Below are positions 18,801 through 26,514 of a stretch of DNA of 64,000 nucleotides, one piece after another; positions within the stretch are counted from its first letter, which is position 1; the number at the start of each line of letters is the position of its first letter. The DNA comes from Rhizobium sp. BK196 (GTDB taxonomy: Bacteria; Pseudomonadota; Alphaproteobacteria; Rhizobiales; Rhizobiaceae). The position numbers and the translations under genes are program-made. The stretch is taken from NCBI RefSeq assembly GCF_014193255.1, contig NZ_JACHZB010000001.1:528018-592017 (forward strand), given 5' to 3'. The notes below the pieces were generated by a model. It worked only from the letters and a program-made list of their open reading frames with translations. It had not been told where the DNA came from and made no database searches.

Positions 18801-19199
18801 ATGACCACAATGCCCGCCCGTATCGTCCACACCTCGATCGACAGGGACTGGCGCGATGTCTACGACTTCGCTGGCAAGCCGGAGAACATGCCACTCTGGG
18901 CATCCGGCCTTGCCACCGGTCTCAAACCCGATGGCGAGGACTGGATTGCCGACGGCCCGCTCGGCGGCATCCGCGTTAGCTTCGTGCCGCCGAACGAATT
19001 CGGTGTCATCGACCATACAGTCACCATCGAGTCCGGCCTGCGCGTCTATAACGCGCTGCGCATCGTGCCGAATGGCGATGGCTGCGAGGTGATGTTCACG
19101 CTGCTGCGTCTTCCCGGCATGACCGACGAACAGTTTGCCGCCGATGCCGCCCATATCCAGAAGGATCTGGCGACGCTCAAATCGATGATGGAGAAATAG
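18801..19199 (+). CDS. SRPBCC (START/polyketide cyclase-like) protein
   Basis: The product is 132 residues. The pattern (IVHTSIDRDWRDVYDFAGKPENMPLWASG, then FVPPNEFGVIDHTVTIESG and a C-terminal amphipathic helix ending DLATLKSMMEK) fits a small helix-grip SRPBCC protein that binds hydrophobic ligands. No catalytic residue can be named. ATG 18801 follows AAGGGACAGACCG. Its stop is one base before the VOC gene start, so the two are translationally coupled and probably act together. Confidence 0.75.
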   Translation: MTTMPARIVHTSIDRDWRDVYDFAGKPENMPLWASGLATGLKPDGEDWIADGPLGGIRVSFVPPNEFGVIDHTVTIESGLRVYNALRIVPNGDGCEVMFTLLRLPGMTDEQFAADAAHIQKDLATLKSMMEK

Positions 19200-19200
19200 G

Positions 19201-19563
19201 ATGGCCGAGAACACTCCCGAAAATGATCGCCGCATCGACTATATCGAGTTCAATGTCACCGATATCGGCGCGGCAAAAGCCTTCTACGGCGCGGCCTTCG
19301 GCTGGCGCTTCACCGATTACGGAGAGAACTACTGCGAGTTCGACGACGGCAGGCTGAAGGGCGGCTTCACCAATCTCGGCCCGGTACGTGCTGCAGGCGG
19401 CCCGCTCGTCATCCTCTACGCCGACAAGCTGGAAGACGTGCTCGCAAGCGTCGAAAAGGCCGGCGGCACCATAGCAAAACCAATTACGCCCTTCCCCGGC
19501 GGTCGCCGCTTCCATTTTGTCGACAAGGATGGCTACGAACTCGCCGTCTGGAGCAAGAGCTGA
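19201..19563 (+). CDS. VOC family protein (glyoxalase fold)
   Basis: The product is 120 residues. The fold is clear from RIDYIEFNVTDIGAAKAFYGAAFGWRF and GGRRFHFVDKDGYELAVWS, the latter placing the final Glu ligand. It resembles the YdcI/CFP-30 type of two-module VOC enzyme reduced to one domain. The ribosome site GGAG lies inside the preceding SRPBCC gene, which ends one base upstream. The reaction is unknown. Confidence 0.83.
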   Translation: MAENTPENDRRIDYIEFNVTDIGAAKAFYGAAFGWRFTDYGENYCEFDDGRLKGGFTNLGPVRAAGGPLVILYADKLEDVLASVEKAGGTIAKPITPFPGGRRFHFVDKDGYELAVWSKS

Positions 19564-19565
19564 GC

Positions 19566-20276
19566 TCAGGCCGGTGCGTCGGCGCCGAGAGTCTGAATGG
19601 TGATCAGTGCCCCGATCACCTTCTTCGCCGCATCGCAGAGCGGCACCATGCGGCAGCGGTTGTGCCGCTCGTCCCGCGCGTAGGTGTAATCTGCCGGCGT
19701 GCCGTCGAAGCACGCGTCGAGCTTTTCCTTCACCTCGCCGGCAAAGCGCTCCTCGCCGATGAACTCGACAATATGGCGGCCGATGAGTTGCATGGCATTC
19801 TTGCCGAGATGGGCGCAATTGACGGGATTGGAGTAGAGGTAGCGGTAATCCTTGGTCAGCACCGCCACGCGGTCAGGCAGCGTCTGCAGTATGGCCGCGT
19901 TGAGGAACTGGCCATTATCTGTATCGGGAATATAGGCGGGCGGCTGCCTGAGCTTCATGTCCACCGGCAGCGGCACGCGCCAGTCCGGCGCATGGGCGCC
20001 GAAATAGCGGTCGAGCAGATAGGAGAGCACGGCAGCATATTGCGTCACGAAAGCCCCGTCATCCGCATCCTGCGCGATGAGATAGCTTACAAACTGAAGT
20101 TGCATATAGATCTCGACGAGGCTCGATGCCCTGCATGCGAGGATTGCCTCGACCAGCGGCTGGATATCGCGATCAAGTGCGGCAACGCGTCCGTCGTCTC
20201 CTAGCCTTATTGCTTCCTCGATCTGCACGCAGCGTAAGGAAAACGCTCTGAATAGCTCAAGCAAGATACCCCCCAT
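19566..20276 (-). CDS. PAS-domain protein of unknown role
   Basis: The product is 236 residues. An all-helical N-terminal half (residues ~1-110, LELFRAFSLRCVQIEEAIRL and QYAAVLSYLLDRYFGA) is followed by a PAS-like sensor: LQTLPDRVAVLTKDYRYLYSNPVNCAHLGKN, then IGRHIVEFIGEERF and a final CRMVPLCDAAKKVIGALITIQ strand. There is no kinase, cyclase or DNA-binding domain, so it probably senses a small ligand and signals through a partner protein. I chose ATG 20276, preceded by AGGAAAAGG; ATG 20381 would add 35 residues but has no ribosome site. It is convergent with the VOC gene (2-base gap). Confidence 0.7.
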   Translation of the reverse strand: MGGILLELFRAFSLRCVQIEEAIRLGDDGRVAALDRDIQPLVEAILACRASSLVEIYMQLQFVSYLIAQDADDGAFVTQYAAVLSYLLDRYFGAHAPDWRVPLPVDMKLRQPPAYIPDTDNGQFLNAAILQTLPDRVAVLTKDYRYLYSNPVNCAHLGKNAMQLIGRHIVEFIGEERFAGEVKEKLDACFDGTPADYTYARDERHNRCRMVPLCDAAKKVIGALITIQTLGADAPA

Positions 20277-20463
20277 ATCCTTTTCCTGAGAAATGTTCCG
20301 AAACCGGTCGAGGCCTACGCTTAATGAAAGATTACGCCTTACGGTAGGCACTTTACGCGCCATAGTAGAGAGGCGTAACATGAACCGTGCTCAGTTTCAA
20401 CTCAAGCAGACCTGTCGCTTTTCACCGATTACAAATCAGGAGCAAAACCTTACAGGCAGAATC

Positions 20464-21399
20464 CTACAGATTGACGGAACGTTTGATATCCCAGCGGTCA
20501 TGGTACCAAAGCCATTGGGCGGGGTTTTCGCGCACCCAGCTTTCAACCTTGTCGTTCATCATCTGTGCCGTGGCGGCAAGATCCAGGTTGCCCTTCTCGT
20601 CGCGCGGCATCTCCAGCTTCGGCTCGATCTCCAGCCGGTAGCGATTGCCGGGAAGACGGATGCAGCGGGCCGGATAGACCTCACAATTGAACTGCCGCAC
20701 CAGCTTCGGCAGCAGCGGATTGGTCTTGGTTTCAAGTCCGAAAAACGTCGTCTTCAACCCTCGGCTGAACTTCTGGTCGACGAGGACCCCAACGCCCTGC
20801 TCTGCTTCGAGCTGGCGCGCCAGCGCAAAGGAGGAGCCGGCATGCGAAGGCACGAGCTTGCCCATGCGGCCGCTGCGGAAATCGAAGACCTTCTGCGCTA
20901 CGTAAGGATTGTTCGGCGGGCGGAAGAGCACGGTCACGCTGAGACCGAAGGCGTTGCCGGCAACCGGTAATAGCTCGAAATTGCCGGTATGGCCGGTAAA
21001 AACGATAAAGGGACGCGGATTGTCGCGAAGGTCCAGGAAGATCGGAATGCCCGAGACTTCTACCCTGCCGGGCTCCGCCCGTTCCGGATCGAAATCGAAG
21101 AGCTGGTCCAGAAAGACGTACTCGGCCGCGAGCCGGCCCATATTGCCCCAGCTTTCCAGCGCGATCTCTTCGAGCTCCGCCTCACTTTTCTCGGGGAAAG
21201 CTCGACGCAGATTGTAGAGCATCAGCTTGTGGCGCTTCAGCCGCCGGCCGATCTGGCGGGTCATCCAGTCGGCAAAGCGCATGGCGCCATCGGCCGGAAA
21301 AAGCTTCAGGAAGTTCAGGAAGCCGAACATCAGCTGCGCCACCAGCCATTGCTGGAAACGCCTGAGCGCCAGAACGATCCGGGTGATGAACAGCTTCAC
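20464..21399 (-). CDS. lpxXL: Lipid A very-long-chain acyltransferase
   Basis: The product is 311 residues of the LpxL/HtrB lysophospholipid acyltransferase family. An N-terminal hydrophobic anchor is followed by the catalytic H-x4-E box HTGNFE at 137-142, and the PARCIRLPGNRYRLEIEP region. In rhizobia this protein moves the 27-hydroxyoctacosanoyl chain from AcpXL to lipid A at the inner membrane. Identity is supported by its place as the last gene of the acpXL-fabZXL-fabF2XL-fabF1XL-adh2XL cluster; it starts 4 bases after the adh2XL stop. Confidence 0.93.
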   Translation of the reverse strand: MKLFITRIVLALRRFQQWLVAQLMFGFLNFLKLFPADGAMRFADWMTRQIGRRLKRHKLMLYNLRRAFPEKSEAELEEIALESWGNMGRLAAEYVFLDQLFDFDPERAEPGRVEVSGIPIFLDLRDNPRPFIVFTGHTGNFELLPVAGNAFGLSVTVLFRPPNNPYVAQKVFDFRSGRMGKLVPSHAGSSFALARQLEAEQGVGVLVDQKFSRGLKTTFFGLETKTNPLLPKLVRQFNCEVYPARCIRLPGNRYRLEIEPKLEMPRDEKGNLDLAATAQMMNDKVESWVRENPAQWLWYHDRWDIKRSVNL

Positions 21400-21403
21400 C
21401 CGG

Positions 21404-22432
21404 TCAGTCCATCTTCAGGATGATCTTGCCGAAGATCTGCCGGGATTCCATGCGCTCCAGCGCGCGGTCGATATCGTCGAAGCTGACTTCGGTATCGATG
21501 ACGGGATGAACGAGGCCGCGGCCCATCTTCTGCATGGCATCCGCCATGTTCTCCATGCGGCAGCCGAAGGAGCCGAAGAGCTTCAACTGCTGCTGGAAGA
21601 GCATCATCAGGTTCATCTCGGTCGAAACACCCGAGGTCGAGCCGCAGGTGACGAGACGCCCGCCCCGCTTCATGCAGAGCATGGAGCCGGCCCAGGTATC
21701 CTTGCCCACATGTTCGAAGACGACGTCGACGCCCTTCTTCTTGGTGAGCTTGCGCACCACGCCTTCGAAACGATCGGTGCGGTAGTTGACGACGTGATCG
21801 GCGCCAAGCGCCTTGGCCTTCTCGATCTTGTCGTCGGAGCCGACGGTAGTGATCACGGTGCAGCCGATCTTCTTGGCAAGCTGGATCGCCGCCGTGCCGA
21901 TGCCGGAGCCGCCGGCATGCACGAGGATCGTCTCACCGGGTTCCAGCTTGGCATTGTCGAAGAGCATATGCTCGACCGTGCCGAAGGTGACGGGCGCAAG
22001 GGCTGCACCGACAGCATCGACGCCGGGAGGCGCGGGAACCAGCAGGCGCGCCGGCAGGTTCACCTTCTCCTGCGCAAAACCATCCAGATGGAAGCCGTGC
22101 ACGCCGGAAACGTGTTCGCAGAGATTGTCGCGGCCTTCGCGGCATGGGCGGCAGAGGCCGCAGGTGCGCGCGCCGTAGATCGCCACGAGCTGGCCGGGCA
22201 GAACATTGGCAACGCCGGGGCCGATCGCCTCGACCACGCCGGAGGCTTCCGCGCCGATGACGAGCGGCATCTTGCGTTTGGCGAAAGCCATGCCGCGCCA
22301 GCCCCAGACATCGATGTGGTTCAGCGCCACCGCCTTGACGCGCAGCGTCACTTCACCGGCAGCCGGGGCATCCGGTTCCGGCAGGTCGGTGATCTCAAGC
22401 TTGCGGTCATCGATCAGTTGCAGCGCGCGCAT
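21404..22432 (-). CDS. adh2XL: Zinc-type alcohol dehydrogenase of the very-long-chain acyl cluster
   Basis: The product is 342 residues, a medium-chain dehydrogenase/reductase. It has GAEASGVVEAIGPGV in the catalytic domain, the cysteine cluster CGLCRPCREGRDNLC of the structural zinc lobe, and the nucleotide fold VHAGGSGIGTAAIQLAKKIGC. In the known rhizobial cluster this gene lies between the ketosynthases and lpxXL and is thought to take part in making the 27-hydroxy C28 acyl chain; its exact step is not settled. A 147-base gap with two palindromes separates it from fabF1XL. Confidence 0.88.
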   Translation of the reverse strand: MRALQLIDDRKLEITDLPEPDAPAAGEVTLRVKAVALNHIDVWGWRGMAFAKRKMPLVIGAEASGVVEAIGPGVANVLPGQLVAIYGARTCGLCRPCREGRDNLCEHVSGVHGFHLDGFAQEKVNLPARLLVPAPPGVDAVGAALAPVTFGTVEHMLFDNAKLEPGETILVHAGGSGIGTAAIQLAKKIGCTVITTVGSDDKIEKAKALGADHVVNYRTDRFEGVVRKLTKKKGVDVVFEHVGKDTWAGSMLCMKRGGRLVTCGSTSGVSTEMNLMMLFQQQLKLFGSFGCRMENMADAMQKMGRGLVHPVIDTEVSFDDIDRALERMESRQIFGKIILKMD

Positions 22433-22460
22433 GATGTATAGTTCTTTCTTCTACGTGGAT

Positions 22461-22545
22461 CGTCGTCATGCTCGGGTTTGTCCCGAGCATCTGCCAGCGG
22501 TTATCGCGTGACGCGGGTAGATCCTCGGGCAAGCCCGAGGACGTC
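22461..22545. repeat. Pair of short palindromic repeats
   Basis: ATGCTCGGG/CCCGAGCAT (22468-22490) and CCTCGGGC/GCCCGAGG (22523-22540) form two successive hairpins between fabF1XL and adh2XL. They are related to the palindrome at 4522-4549. They could adjust read-through from the synthase genes to adh2XL and lpxXL. Confidence 0.65.
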
Positions 22546-22579
22546 AAAAACCACTTCGTCCCAAAATCAAGGAGGGTCT

Positions 22580-23866
22580 CTAAGCCGGTTCGAGCGCCAT
22601 GACAAGGCTGGCGTTCTGTCCGCCGAAGCCGAAAGAGTTGGAAAGCACGGCCGAAACCTGGGCTTCCCGCTTCTTGTTCGGGACGACATCGAGAACGATC
22701 GACGGATCCGGATTGTTGTAATTGATCGTCGGCGGCAGCGTGCCAGTCAGCATGGTCTGCAGCGAGAAGACCGCCTCGACGGCGCCGGCTGCCGTCAACG
22801 TATGACCGATCATCGACTTGTTGGACGAGACCGGAATGCCAACCAGCTTTTCGCCGAAGACGGCAGACATCGACCCATATTCCATCTTGTCGTTTTCAGG
22901 CGTCGAGGTGCCGTGCGCGTTGATATAACCGATATCGTCCTCGCTCATGCCGGCATCCGCAAGGGCTGCGCGGATCGTCGCGATTGCCGGGCCGCCATCG
23001 GGCGACGAGCGCGTGCGGTGGAAGCTGTCGGCCTTGTCGCCCGCACCCTTCATGATGCCGAGCACCTTGGCGCCGCGTGCGACAGCCGCCTCCAGCGATT
23101 CCAGCACCAGCGTCGCCGCACCCTCGGCGATGACGAAACCGTCGCGATCCTTGCTGAACGGCTTGGACGCCTTGGTCGGCGGATCGTTCTGCGTGGAAAG
23201 AGCAGACAGCAGCGAGAAGCGGATCAGCGCTTCCGCACTCAGCGAACCGTCGGTGGCAACCGTCAGCGCCCGGTCGGTGCGGCCCTGGCGGATCGCCTCG
23301 ATGCCGAGCTGGATCGCCGTGACGCCCGATGCACAGGCCGTCGACAGAGTGACCGGCAGGCCGCGCGTACCGAAACGGTCTGACAGCCGCTCGGAGATCG
23401 CGCCGAAGAGGGCAGCCTCATGGAAGGCCGGATCGGGGCGCTGGCGCATGGCGGCTAAAAACCGCTCATAAGCATCGCCCGGATGATCGGCGGCCGGCGA
23501 ACGGTCGGCAAGCTCGAAACGGGCGCTCCATTCCGGCTCGATCGGCGGTGCTGCGAGGAACAGAGGACCGTTGAAATCGCCGGAAAGACCCGCATCGGCA
23601 AGCGCTTCGATGGTCGTTTCGCGCGCAAAGGCATAGGAGCGCTCGACGGCGTTCGGCACTGGGATGTCGATGAAATCGACCGTGCCGGCAATACGCGTCG
23701 AAAGCCCGTCTGTCGGGAAGCGGGTGATATCGTGAATGCCCGATGTGCCTGACGAAAGGGCTGCCCAGTTGTCCTTCAAACCCTGACCGAGCGAGGTGAT
23801 GATACCCATGCCGGTGACCGCAACGATCGGACGGCCGAGATGATCCTTGTAAACGGACGCTGTCAT
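22580..23866 (-). CDS. fabF1XL: Beta-ketoacyl-ACP synthase with complete active site
   Basis: The product is 428 residues of the FabF/KAS-II family. The complete catalytic set is present: Cys178 in LSTACASG, His318 in NAHGTST, and Lys350 and His355 in SNKSMIGHTLTAAGA. It elongates acyl chains on AcpXL towards C28. ATG 23866 lies behind GGAGGA; it starts 11 bases after the end of fabF2XL. Conservation of all catalytic residues here, and their loss in the neighbouring synthase, suggests the two form an active/inactive pair. Confidence 0.93.
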   Translation of the reverse strand: MTASVYKDHLGRPIVAVTGMGIITSLGQGLKDNWAALSSGTSGIHDITRFPTDGLSTRIAGTVDFIDIPVPNAVERSYAFARETTIEALADAGLSGDFNGPLFLAAPPIEPEWSARFELADRSPAADHPGDAYERFLAAMRQRPDPAFHEAALFGAISERLSDRFGTRGLPVTLSTACASGVTAIQLGIEAIRQGRTDRALTVATDGSLSAEALIRFSLLSALSTQNDPPTKASKPFSKDRDGFVIAEGAATLVLESLEAAVARGAKVLGIMKGAGDKADSFHRTRSSPDGGPAIATIRAALADAGMSEDDIGYINAHGTSTPENDKMEYGSMSAVFGEKLVGIPVSSNKSMIGHTLTAAGAVEAVFSLQTMLTGTLPPTINYNNPDPSIVLDVVPNKKREAQVSAVLSNSFGFGGQNASLVMALEPA

Positions 23867-23877
23867 TTCAGTCCTCC

Positions 23878-25083
23878 TCACGCTTCTGCCGAGAGAACGG
23901 CGACGCCTTCGCCGCGCTGATGTCCAACGGTGGTGACGACGGCAGCCTTCGTGCCTGCCTTCATCGGCGCTTCATGCGCGGCATCGAAGGGCGGAACCTT
24001 GGCCTTGGCATCGATCGCGAGCGCTGCGAGTGCCAGGCCGAGTGTGAATTGCGCCTCGATCGTATGGCCGGAAACGCCGCCGAAGCCGCGGATCGCAGCA
24101 CCCGGAAGCTGGTGTTCCAGCACTGCCTTTTCACGGGCGGCAAGCTCATGCATGCCGGTCGAGCCGGAGAAGATCGCCGTGGTTTCGGGGGCCAGACCGG
24201 CAGCGGGCTTCAACAGCCGCTCCATACGCAGTTCGAAATTGCCCGCAGCACGATTGCCGCGGTCGCCTTCGACGGCGGCAATGGTCGCATAGATATGCGC
24301 GCCGCGCTCTTCGGCATGTTTGCGCGATTCCAGCACCAGGAAAGCGCCGGCCGAACCGGTGATCATGCCGCCGCCTTCGAGCTCGGAGCGCGACCAGAGC
24401 GGTGCCCATTGCCCGCGCGTATTCGCACCGATTGCTTCGGTGAGCAGGATCATGTCCTGACGCTCGGCGGCAAAGGCACCGCCGACGAGTGCATGGGTGG
24501 ATTCGCTCGACTTGATGCGCCAGAAAGCCGTCTCGACGGCGGAAACACCGGAGGCTTCCTCGCCCATGAAGGTGCGCGAGGAGCCTGTTACCTTGTGAAC
24601 GATAGAAATATTGCCGGCGAGCAGATTGGACAGCTGCGCCAGGAACAACGTCGGTCTGAGTTCCGTCGTCAGCTTCTCATTGAGCAGCAGCTCGCGATCG
24701 TTACGCTTCAGGCCCTCGTCGACGATCAGCGTATCGACATTGATGTCGCGCTCGCCGCCGCCGGCGGCAACGATCATATCCATCGTGCCGCAGGCTTCCA
24801 GATCGTCCTTGAAGCCCGCGTCATCGAGCGCCAGACCCGCTGCAAAAACGCCGATCCGCTGCCAGTTTTCCATCTGGCGCTGGTCGCCGCGCTTGGCGAT
24901 CTGCTGCGACCAGTCGATCTCAGGAAGCGGATGGACCGGATAAGGCTTGAACTTCTCGGTCTCGACGATAGCAACAGGTGCGGCATCGGCAGTCAGGATC
25001 GCCAGATGCGCATCCTTGCCGACACCCTGACAGGTCACGATGCCGATGCCTGATATCACGACGTCATTGGCGGCCTTGCTCAT
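23878..25083 (-). CDS. fabF2XL: Ketosynthase-like protein lacking catalytic residues
   Basis: The product is 401 residues with the thiolase-type fold (VVISGIGIVTCQG at the start, GSAGAFLVLESRKHAEERGA in the middle). At the active-site Cys position the sequence is GEEASG (Glu176) instead of TACASG. NAHGTST is replaced by SGSTGM, and the Lys of SNKSMIGH is missing, while the last His survives in GGVSGHTIEA (His340). This is what is seen in chain-length-factor subunits of type II polyketide synthases. It probably partners FabF1XL. ATG 25083 overlaps the fabZXL stop by 4 bases. Confidence 0.9.
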   Translation of the reverse strand: MSKAANDVVISGIGIVTCQGVGKDAHLAILTADAAPVAIVETEKFKPYPVHPLPEIDWSQQIAKRGDQRQMENWQRIGVFAAGLALDDAGFKDDLEACGTMDMIVAAGGGERDINVDTLIVDEGLKRNDRELLLNEKLTTELRPTLFLAQLSNLLAGNISIVHKVTGSSRTFMGEEASGVSAVETAFWRIKSSESTHALVGGAFAAERQDMILLTEAIGANTRGQWAPLWSRSELEGGGMITGSAGAFLVLESRKHAEERGAHIYATIAAVEGDRGNRAAGNFELRMERLLKPAAGLAPETTAIFSGSTGMHELAAREKAVLEHQLPGAAIRGFGGVSGHTIEAQFTLGLALAALAIDAKAKVPPFDAAHEAPMKAGTKAAVVTTVGHQRGEGVAVLSAEA

Positions 25084-25577
25084 TCACTCACCCCCTGGGC
25101 CTTCGCCCGCTGCGCAGCGATGGCGTCCATCAGGCCCACTTCGCCGGCACGTTTCTTCACGATATCACCGAGCGGAATTTCGCTGAAAGGCATGGTGCGC
25201 AGTTTCAGCTGCGCATCGCAGACCTTCTTGCCGCCGCTGGTGATCTTTGCCTTGGTGACGGCAAAACCGGAGCCGTCATGTTCGAGGAAAGCCTCGATGT
25301 CGAGCACCGCTTCCGGCTCGACGAAGGTGCGCATCTTGGCGCCATCGACCGACATCAGGAAGGGCATGGACGTAAAATCGGTGGCGGCAAGTACCAGCAT
25401 GCCGGAGGCCTGCGCCATGGTTTCGATGAGAAGCACGCCGGGAACGAGCGGCATGCCCGGGAAATGCCCCTCGAAAACGGGGCTCTTGGCCGGCACGACC
25501 GAGCGCGCAACGAGCGTGCGCTTCTCAAGGTCCACCGCCTCGACGCGGTCAATCATCTGGAAATATTCCAGCAGCAT
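25080..25577 (-). CDS. fabZXL: 3-hydroxyacyl-ACP dehydratase of the very-long-chain cluster
   Basis: The product is 165 residues with the hot-dog fold. The catalytic His38 lies in SPVFEGHFPGMPLVPGVLLIE and the second catalytic region is LMSVDGAKMRTFVEP. It removes water from 3-hydroxyacyl-AcpXL during elongation. ATG 25577 begins MLLEYFQMIDRV, the normal N-terminus; the much longer open frame upstream crosses the hairpin at 25634-25667. It is translationally coupled to fabF2XL. Confidence 0.92.
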   Translation of the reverse strand: MLLEYFQMIDRVEAVDLEKRTLVARSVVPAKSPVFEGHFPGMPLVPGVLLIETMAQASGMLVLAATDFTSMPFLMSVDGAKMRTFVEPEAVLDIEAFLEHDGSGFAVTKAKITSGGKKVCDAQLKLRTMPFSEIPLGDIVKKRAGEVGLMDAIAAQRAKAQGVSE

Positions 25578-25633
25578 CAGTCTTCTCCGGCGCGATGCGC
25601 AAAAGCCCTGGGAAGGCCTACTTAGGAACAAAA

Positions 25634-25667
25634 CCGCCCGGCCGCCATATCGATGGCGGCAGGGCGT
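25634..25667 (-). terminator. Hairpin between acpXL and fabZXL (attenuator, bidirectional form)
   Basis: On the minus strand GCCCTGCCGCCAT-cgat-ATGGCGGCCGGGC is an almost perfect stem, preceded by a run of T and followed by GGTTTTG. It lies 24 bases after the acpXL stop. It would let acpXL be made in excess over the synthase genes, as needed for a carrier protein. Confidence 0.75.
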
Positions 25668-25690
25668 GAAAAAAAGATGATGATGTTGCT

Positions 25691-25969
25691 TCAAGCCTTG
25701 GCGGCGCGCAGCTCGTCGATCTTGGCACAGAGGTTCTTCAGCACGAAATATTCTTCGGTGGAAACCTTGCCTTCGTTGACTTCCTGCGTCCACTTTTCGA
25801 GCGGAATCTTGATGCCGAATTCCTTGTCGATGGCGAAAACGATATCGAGAAAGTCGAGGCTGTCGATACCGAGGTCGTCGATCGTGTGGCTTTCCGGCGT
25901 GATCGTTGCGCGGTCGATCTCGCTTGTTTCAGCAATGATATCGGCAACTTTATCGAATGTAGCGGTCAC
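25691..25969 (-). CDS. acpXL: Specialised acyl carrier protein for C28 lipid A chain
   Basis: The product is 92 residues. The phosphopantetheine site is Ser37 in [12 protein letters not shown]. The C-terminal [13 protein letters not shown] extension matches AcpXL rather than housekeeping AcpP. It carries the growing very-long-chain acyl group used by LpxXL on lipid A, which stabilises the rhizobial outer membrane. The start is GTG 25969 with GAGGT 8 bases upstream. First gene of the six-gene cluster; its promoter must lie in 25970-26100. Confidence 0.95.
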   Translation of the reverse strand: MTATFDKVADIIAETSEIDRATITPESHTIDDLGIDSLDFLDIVFAIDKEFGIKIPLEKWTQEVNEGKVSTEEYFVLKNLCAKIDELRAAKA

Positions 25970-26380
25970 TCGCTCTACCTCTTGGAAATGAAGATTCCCC
26001 TCCTCATAGGCAAATCCATTTCAAAAGCCAATGCTTTCGTCCCGGCTGCAAGCCAATTTGCCGGGGAGGTGTTGCCTAAACAGCAATGGAATGCCGCCCT
26101 TTGCGCTGTCCGAGAGACGTATTGAAGCATAAAGTGGCCACCCGGCTAAAGGCTTTTCCGGTCTCCGCGACGGCAAAACCGTCCGTCTCGACGGCACAGA
26201 GATCGTTCTGATCCACGGCCGCAGCCGGGGAATGTGCGCCTGGAGCGATGCCTCGACGTCCCTAAACTTGCGTTCAATTGCGGCACTGCCGGATAGCTCG
26301 TATAACGCGAAATAGAGCCGGATATTTCTGCAGCAGGATGGTTTTCAAGGCGGGAAATAAACCTGCCGAAAAAGGAAACT

Positions 26381-26394
26381 TTGATCTGGATCAA
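26381..26394. promoter_or_regulatory. Anaerobox 1 (FNR/FixK site) upstream of fnrN
   Basis: TTGAT-ctgg-ATCAA is a perfect FNR/FixK consensus palindrome, 121 bases before the fnrN start. Its centre is exactly 32 bases from that of the second box. Confidence 0.92.
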
Positions 26395-26412
26395 ATCAGA
26401 ATCCGGTCGGAA

Positions 26413-26426
26413 TTGATAAAGATCAA
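26413..26426. promoter_or_regulatory. Anaerobox 2 (FNR/FixK site) upstream of fnrN
   Basis: TTGAT-aaag-ATCAA is a second perfect consensus, 89 bases before the start codon. In R. leguminosarum a pair of such boxes gives both activation and repression of fnrN by its own product; the same spacing is seen here. Confidence 0.92.
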
Positions 26427-26514
26427 GACGCAGAGACAAGAAATCGGAATAGAAGACCTTGGGGCCGAGACGTAACAGAAACGCAGGCACAGGGTCGGGT
26501 CGGGGCATCGGAAC

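Larger units (their letters stand above)
25970..26514. promoter_or_regulatory. Divergent control region of acpXL and fnrN
   Basis: No complete gene is seen. Bases 25970-26100 should hold the acpXL promoter; 26340-26514 hold the fnrN control region with two anaeroboxes. Between 26127 and 26290 one plus-strand frame reads like coding sequence (GLRDGKTVRLDGTEIV, then HGRSRGMCAWSDAS) but has no start codon or ribosome site; it may be a gene remnant. Confidence 0.5.

Noticed and set aside
25886..26125. 79-codon plus-strand frame overlapping the acpXL start
   Set aside because: No ribosome site or similarity; covers the expected acpXL promoter.
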